Source: Zygnema cylindricum (Eukaryota > Streptophyta > Zygnematophyceae > Zygnematales > Zygnemataceae). From it: 64,000 bases of DNA. The translations under genes and the position numbers were made by a program. The stretch lies in the NCBI GenBank assembly GCA_037447655.1, contig JBBHKE010003364.1, positions 218,549 to 282,548 on the forward strand. Reading direction: 5' to 3'. The notes under the pieces were generated by a model. The model was not told the DNA's origin. It did no database searches and worked only from the letters and a program-made list of their open reading frames with translations. Shown piece after piece: positions 59,825-64,000 of the stretch (its first letter is position 1; every line of letters starts with the position of its first letter).

Positions 59825-60888
59825 TGCAACTCTGAGATCTCCATGGGTCCTCAGTAGGCAGCTCACACGAAGCCTCTAGGATAAACTTGACGCCATTGTG
59901 TTTCAGCAATAATAACTTTCACCCTGACAAACAAAAACAATAACCACCTTCACCCTGTGAAGGCAAGACTCTCTTGAGTCTATAGCAAAAAGAATCTTTG
60001 AATTTGCTCCCCTTAGGAGTAAGTTATGGCTGGTCAAAAATGACCTTTATATTTACAAGCTCTCTTAGAGAGAGGTACCTCAACATCACTAAGTCTTGGT
60101 CTGCCTACTCACGACTACCTACTACCAAACCCTAGTCCAATAGGAACACTATATAGTATAAGAATGTACAATGGGCGATATACATATTGTACGTCTATTG
60201 TACGACATAGTCAACAAGGTAACACCTCTCAAATTGGGAGCCATGGTTCCTCCTCCCATCTTCTCCAGTATCAAATAATGGGGCGCCACGTGGCACCACG
60301 TGACGGTATCTCCGAATGCCGCCAAAAGCTCACTTTGGGTGGCGGCTACAACGCTGGCCGTGCGATCAAAACATATTTTACACGGTTGAGATTCGCGTAC
60401 GTGCATGAACTGTTCCTTTTTGTTAGTTTGGTGTTAATTAGCCGTTTTGTTAATATTTATATATTTTTGAAATCTATCACGTGTATCTTTTCGTAGCGAC
60501 TTAATGGTTAAGGCGCCCGGCTATATAGAATCTAGAGGTCCCAAGTTCAAATCCTAACTTAGGCAATATTTTGGTAAAATATCATCAACTTCAAAATCTA
60601 CCACTTTATAAATATGGCCTCAGCCATGGCGTGCCTTTGATCCTCACTCTCTCTCTTTAAATTATAACTAAAATAGAGAAGTGAACTATTAATTACCTCT
60701 TTTCAACAACAACTGCGTGTCTCTCTGTGGACAGCAGAGGCAGCCATGGCTCTAGCTCCCTCTTCAACCTTTAGTGACTGCGACAAGTGTGGGAGTTGAA
60801 GATAGGAGTTCGAGGCAGACTGCCTCGGCTTCTTTTCTACATTTTATTTTAGACCTAGAAAATACTAAAAGAACCATTAATTTTAATA
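59825..60888 (-). repeat. 3' LTR of the second Copia element
   Basis: 1064 bp, starts TGCAACTCTG. The expected final AACA has become AATA. It shares with the first element the stretches AAGCTCTCTTAGAGAGAGGT and GGCGCCACGT and the closing GACCTAGAAAATAC. The middle matches the left, not the right, LTR type of the first element. Confidence 0.8.
60493..60570 (+). promoter_or_regulatory. tRNA-like segment with A and B boxes in the LTR
   Basis: TGGTTAAGGCG (60505-60515) fits the A-box consensus TRGYNNANNNG and GTTCAAATC (60545-60553) fits the B box GWTCRANNC, 29 bases apart. TTTT follows near 60571. The 5' part (GCGACTTAATGGTTAAGGCG) resembles tRNA-Ser/Leu, but no acceptor stem closes, so it is not a functional tRNA. 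Confidence 0.5.
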
Positions 60889-60901
60889 CTCCCCTTATTT
60901 T

Positions 60902-63900
60902 ATGGTCACTCTTTAATTTCATACCACATTTCTCCCTGCAGAAAATTAGCTTAGGGGAAAGCATAAGCTTGGTCATCATGTCTGCTACCATCTCGCTATA
61001 TGGTTTATTCACTAAGTTTTTTTTTTCTACCTTCTCTTTAACAAAGCATAGTCTTATGTCCATGTGTTTGGCTTTAAAATGATGTTTAGGATTGGCAGCA
61101 ATAGCGATTGCTGCTTGATTATCACAAAAGAAATTATGCACACCACTCATAAGGTGACTAATTTCACCAAGCAAAGGCTTGACCCACATCAATTCTTTTA
61201 CAACAGAGCAAGAGGCCATATACTCAGCCTCTATGGTGGACTGAGCAATAACCTTTTGCTGTCTGTTACTCCAGCAACAAGATCTATCACCCACATACAA
61301 TACATATCCAGAACTACATCTCCTCATAGGAGCATCACCATAACTAGCATCACTCTAAGTAGTGATGTCAGTATTCTCCCCACCCAAATGCAACCATAGA
61401 TCCCTAGTTCCTATCAAATATCTAAGGACTCTCTTAGCTGCATCCCAATCTCTAATGGTGGGAACATTTAGACTTCTACTCACCACTCCTACAGCTGCAG
61501 CCAAATCCGGTCGGGTACAATTCATAAAATAGATTAGGCTTCCCACTACTTGCCTGTAACGAATAGTCTGCATAAATTTTTGTTCTTCTACACCTTATTC
61601 CTCATCTATAATTATGACTCTTTCTTCCACACTCCCCTCACTTCCCTTATTCAACTCCATTGGAGTTGAATAGCTATTAGCCTTATCTATCTGAAATTTT
61701 TCCAACATGTTCCCTATTGCTCCTTTTTAAGTTTGTCTTATAATCTTTTTTTCTCAGTCTCTTTCTACTTGAATTCCCAAAATATATCTTGCCTCCCTCG
61801 TTTCTTTCATCTCAAATCTCCCCTTAAGATCTGTTTTCAGTTTATTAATTTTTTCCATTGATTTACTTAAAACAAGCAAATCATCAACATAAATTGCAAT
61901 AAATATAAAACCTTCCTCCAAAACATAGATTGAGTGATCTGAGCTGATCTGAATATATCCCTGACCAGTAAGAAACTCATCAAGCTTCTTATTCCACTGT
62001 CAAGGCGCCTGTTTCAAACCATAAAGAGATTTAATCAGCCGGCATACCTTACTCTCCTCTCCTTGCTCCACATATCATTCAGGTTGTTCCATGAAGATCT
62101 CCTCTTCCAATTCTCCATGCAAAAAGGTTGTCTTGTAATTATCTGGTGCACCTCCATGTCTTCGTTTGCTGCCAAATTGAGAAGTATAGGGACAGAAGGA
62201 AATGAGACGACCGAGGAAAAGGTTTCATCGTAGTCGATTCCCTTTTTCTGTGTGAATCCCTTAGCGACTAACCAGGCCCTAAAGGGCTCAATGGTTTTAT
62301 ATGGGTTCATTTTTAATTTGAACACCCACTTACAACCGATTGGTTTTCGGTTAGGTGGACAATCCACCTGTTCCCAAGTATCGATAACTATAATTGAGGC
62401 CATCTCCTCATTGATGGTTGTCTTCCAACGGTTCTTTTCTTGACAATTTACTGCCTCTCAATAAGTCTGAGGATCATCCGGATGAGATAGTTTTGTTACC
62501 TTGTTATTAACCTTTTTTTCTTGCAATCTTTTGCTAATTTTCCTTCCTCCTTCAAAACTTGTGGCCAGAATAGATGGTTCTCGTGGGTTCTTTCGTACAA
62601 TCTCGACTTCTCCCCTGTCCCTCGTTTCCGAATTAATTTCCACCACGTCTTCCGCTTTGGGTAGAGTTGTCACTAGAATTTCCATGGCCGAGTCCTTCTC
62701 GGTCTGATTTTTACCTATAAAAATGTCATCTTCTCTGAAACCAGAATAGTTAGAAAGCTCAAAGCCATAGGATTTTCTTGACTCAAATCTGATTTTTATT
62801 GACTTTGTGTACTTGAAAGGATCCACATACTTTCCTTCATCCGTAACTACTAGATGCTTTACTTAGATTATATCTTCCATTTTAAGATCATAAACTTTGT
62901 ATCTTTTACATCCTCATCATATCTTAATAATTACCCCAATTTTCCTTTAGGATCTAGCTTCCAATTAGACCGATCTATATCTAGACTGAACACTTGACTG
63001 CCAAAAACCTTTAAGTGGGTTATGTCTCGTTTTTGTCCGGTCCATCTCTCATAAGGTGTTTGGCCTTTTACCGCTGACGACTCAAGGGAGTCTTCCCTTC
63101 AGAGGGGTGCAGGTGGTCAGGGTTTTTGTTTGCCAGGGTGGCAGTTATTTTTGCTGAAACACAAAGGGGTCAGGATTATCCTAGAGGCTTCTTGGAAGTT
63201 GTCTACTCTGAGGACTTATGGAGGTCTCAGAGTTTCACTATCTTCTTATCAAACAACATACTTCTAGGACTATCACTTAGTGTTCTATTTAATCTTTCAG
63301 CTAACCCACTCTGTTTCGGGTTTTCTATAATTGTCTTTTGGTGTTGGACTCCATCTTTCCTCAGAAAATCCTCAAATTGTTAGATGTATACTCTCCACCA
63401 TTGTCACTCCTTACTCTCTTGATTGGGGTTTCATGGAGTTTTTCACTCTATGCTTTATATTGTCTAGAACATTCATGATCTTTTGACTTATTTTTCAAAA
63501 AATACACCCTGGAATACCTAGACCAATCATCAATGATAGTCATCATAAATCTCTTCCCCCCCAAGGTAGGTAATTTGGTTGGTCCCCAAATACTTCTGTG
63601 TACTAAATCTAAAATTTGTTCTCCCTTGTAGGAGGTTGTTTTTTAGAAGGGTAACTTGTGTGCTTTACCTTAAGCATATCCACTACAATCACTTAGAGTC
63701 TCACTCTCATCGAACTGAATCCCTTCCACTACTCCCATCTTTTTCATCTCTCTTAACTCATCTAGATCGACATGTCCAAGCCTCTTATGCCACAACATTA
63801 TATCATGAACACCAACATAATAAAGTTTCTTCTTTTCATTGCTTAAAACCAACCTAAACATCTCTTGGCTACCTTTTTCAGCAGTGAAATAAACTTCCTC

Positions 63901-64000
63901 CTCAAAACTAGCAGTAAAAACTCCTTTCTTATTGCTAGTATCAAAACCATTATCATCTGATACAGATGTAGAGATGATTTTTTTGTTCAGCTCCTCAATA
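60902..64000 (-). pseudogene. Copia pol remnant of the second element
   Basis: RNase H (STIEAEYMAS...CDNQAAIAIAANPKHH) at 60990-61330; a TAG near 61353; reverse transcriptase pieces at 61355-62403 (RPDLAAAVGVVSRSL, GCKWVFKLKMNPYKTIE); the IN-RT linker at 62458-62826; the GAG pre-integrase WHKRLGH near 63780. Several stops and shifts, and an inverted LTR piece at 63079-63237 inside the integrase. The rest lies outside the window. Confidence 0.88.
63079..63237 (+). repeat. Inverted LTR-end fragment inside the integrase region
   Basis: Its reverse complement matches the first 160 or so bases of the LTR at 59825 (for example GAAGCCTCTAGGATAA and TGCTGAAACACAA). It ends exactly at the LTR terminus (TTTCA at 63237). 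The adjoining pol text is broken here. It is probably a truncated LTR inserted in the opposite orientation. Confidence 0.75.

Larger units (their letters stand above)
59825..64000 (-). mobile_element. Second Copia element, nested, truncated by the window end
   Basis: The 3' LTR is 59825-60888, the polypurine tract 60889-60901, and pol continues past 64000. It is the same family as 462-6842 (similar LTR ends, tRNA-like segment, protein text) but more decayed. It interrupts the Copia fragment at 59340-59824. Confidence 0.88.

Noticed and set aside
60493-60570. Functional tRNA gene
   Set aside because: A and B boxes fit but no acceptor or anticodon stem pairs; listed only as a tRNA-like promoter segment.

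Overview
The window is nuclear DNA of a streptophyte, meaning a charophyte alga or an early land plant. I cannot name the species. The evidence is three intron-rich genes of plant-type families, all with GT-AG introns: a PHS1-like tubulin kinase/MAPK phosphatase, a SANT/DUF3755 protein, and an ELF7/PAF1 homologue. Around them lie Copia and LINE retrotransposons and long low-complexity tracts. A gene density of three genes in 64 kb, introns up to about 2 kb and heavy repeat load suggest a large genome.

Layout. 1-6842: a decayed Ty1/Copia element on the minus strand with both LTRs. 6843-9568: foldback and TIR elements. 9569-18176: PHS1 on the plus strand. 19204-22113: the DUF3755 gene on the minus strand, convergent with PHS1. 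21458-25864: a recent tandem duplication carrying the promoter and first exon of the DUF3755 gene. 26802-38119: ELF7/PAF1 on the plus strand, 13 exons, divergent from the DUF3755 gene. 38120-45945: gene-free, rich in CAT repeats, pyrimidine tracts and an AT-rich repeat block. 45946-50400: a frameshifted LINE on the minus strand with a restriction-enzyme-like endonuclease domain. 51250-56500: an LTR element on the minus strand with a gag-like region but no recognisable polymerase. 56500-64000: a pile of broken Copia elements, one nested in another, plus a purine-rich tract.

The three host genes are chromatin, transcription and cytoskeleton housekeeping functions and show no operon-like link. 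The most interesting signals are these. A family of TA-flanked inverted-repeat elements sits within 1-6 nt of four splice donors. The Copia-like elements have primer-binding sites that match the anticodon arm (not the 3' end) of initiator tRNA-Met. Their LTRs contain Pol III B-box-like, tRNA-like segments. A REL-type LINE carries about 300-bp 5' tandem monomers. All exon models were built by eye from splice motifs, reading-frame phase and remembered family similarity; no search was run.
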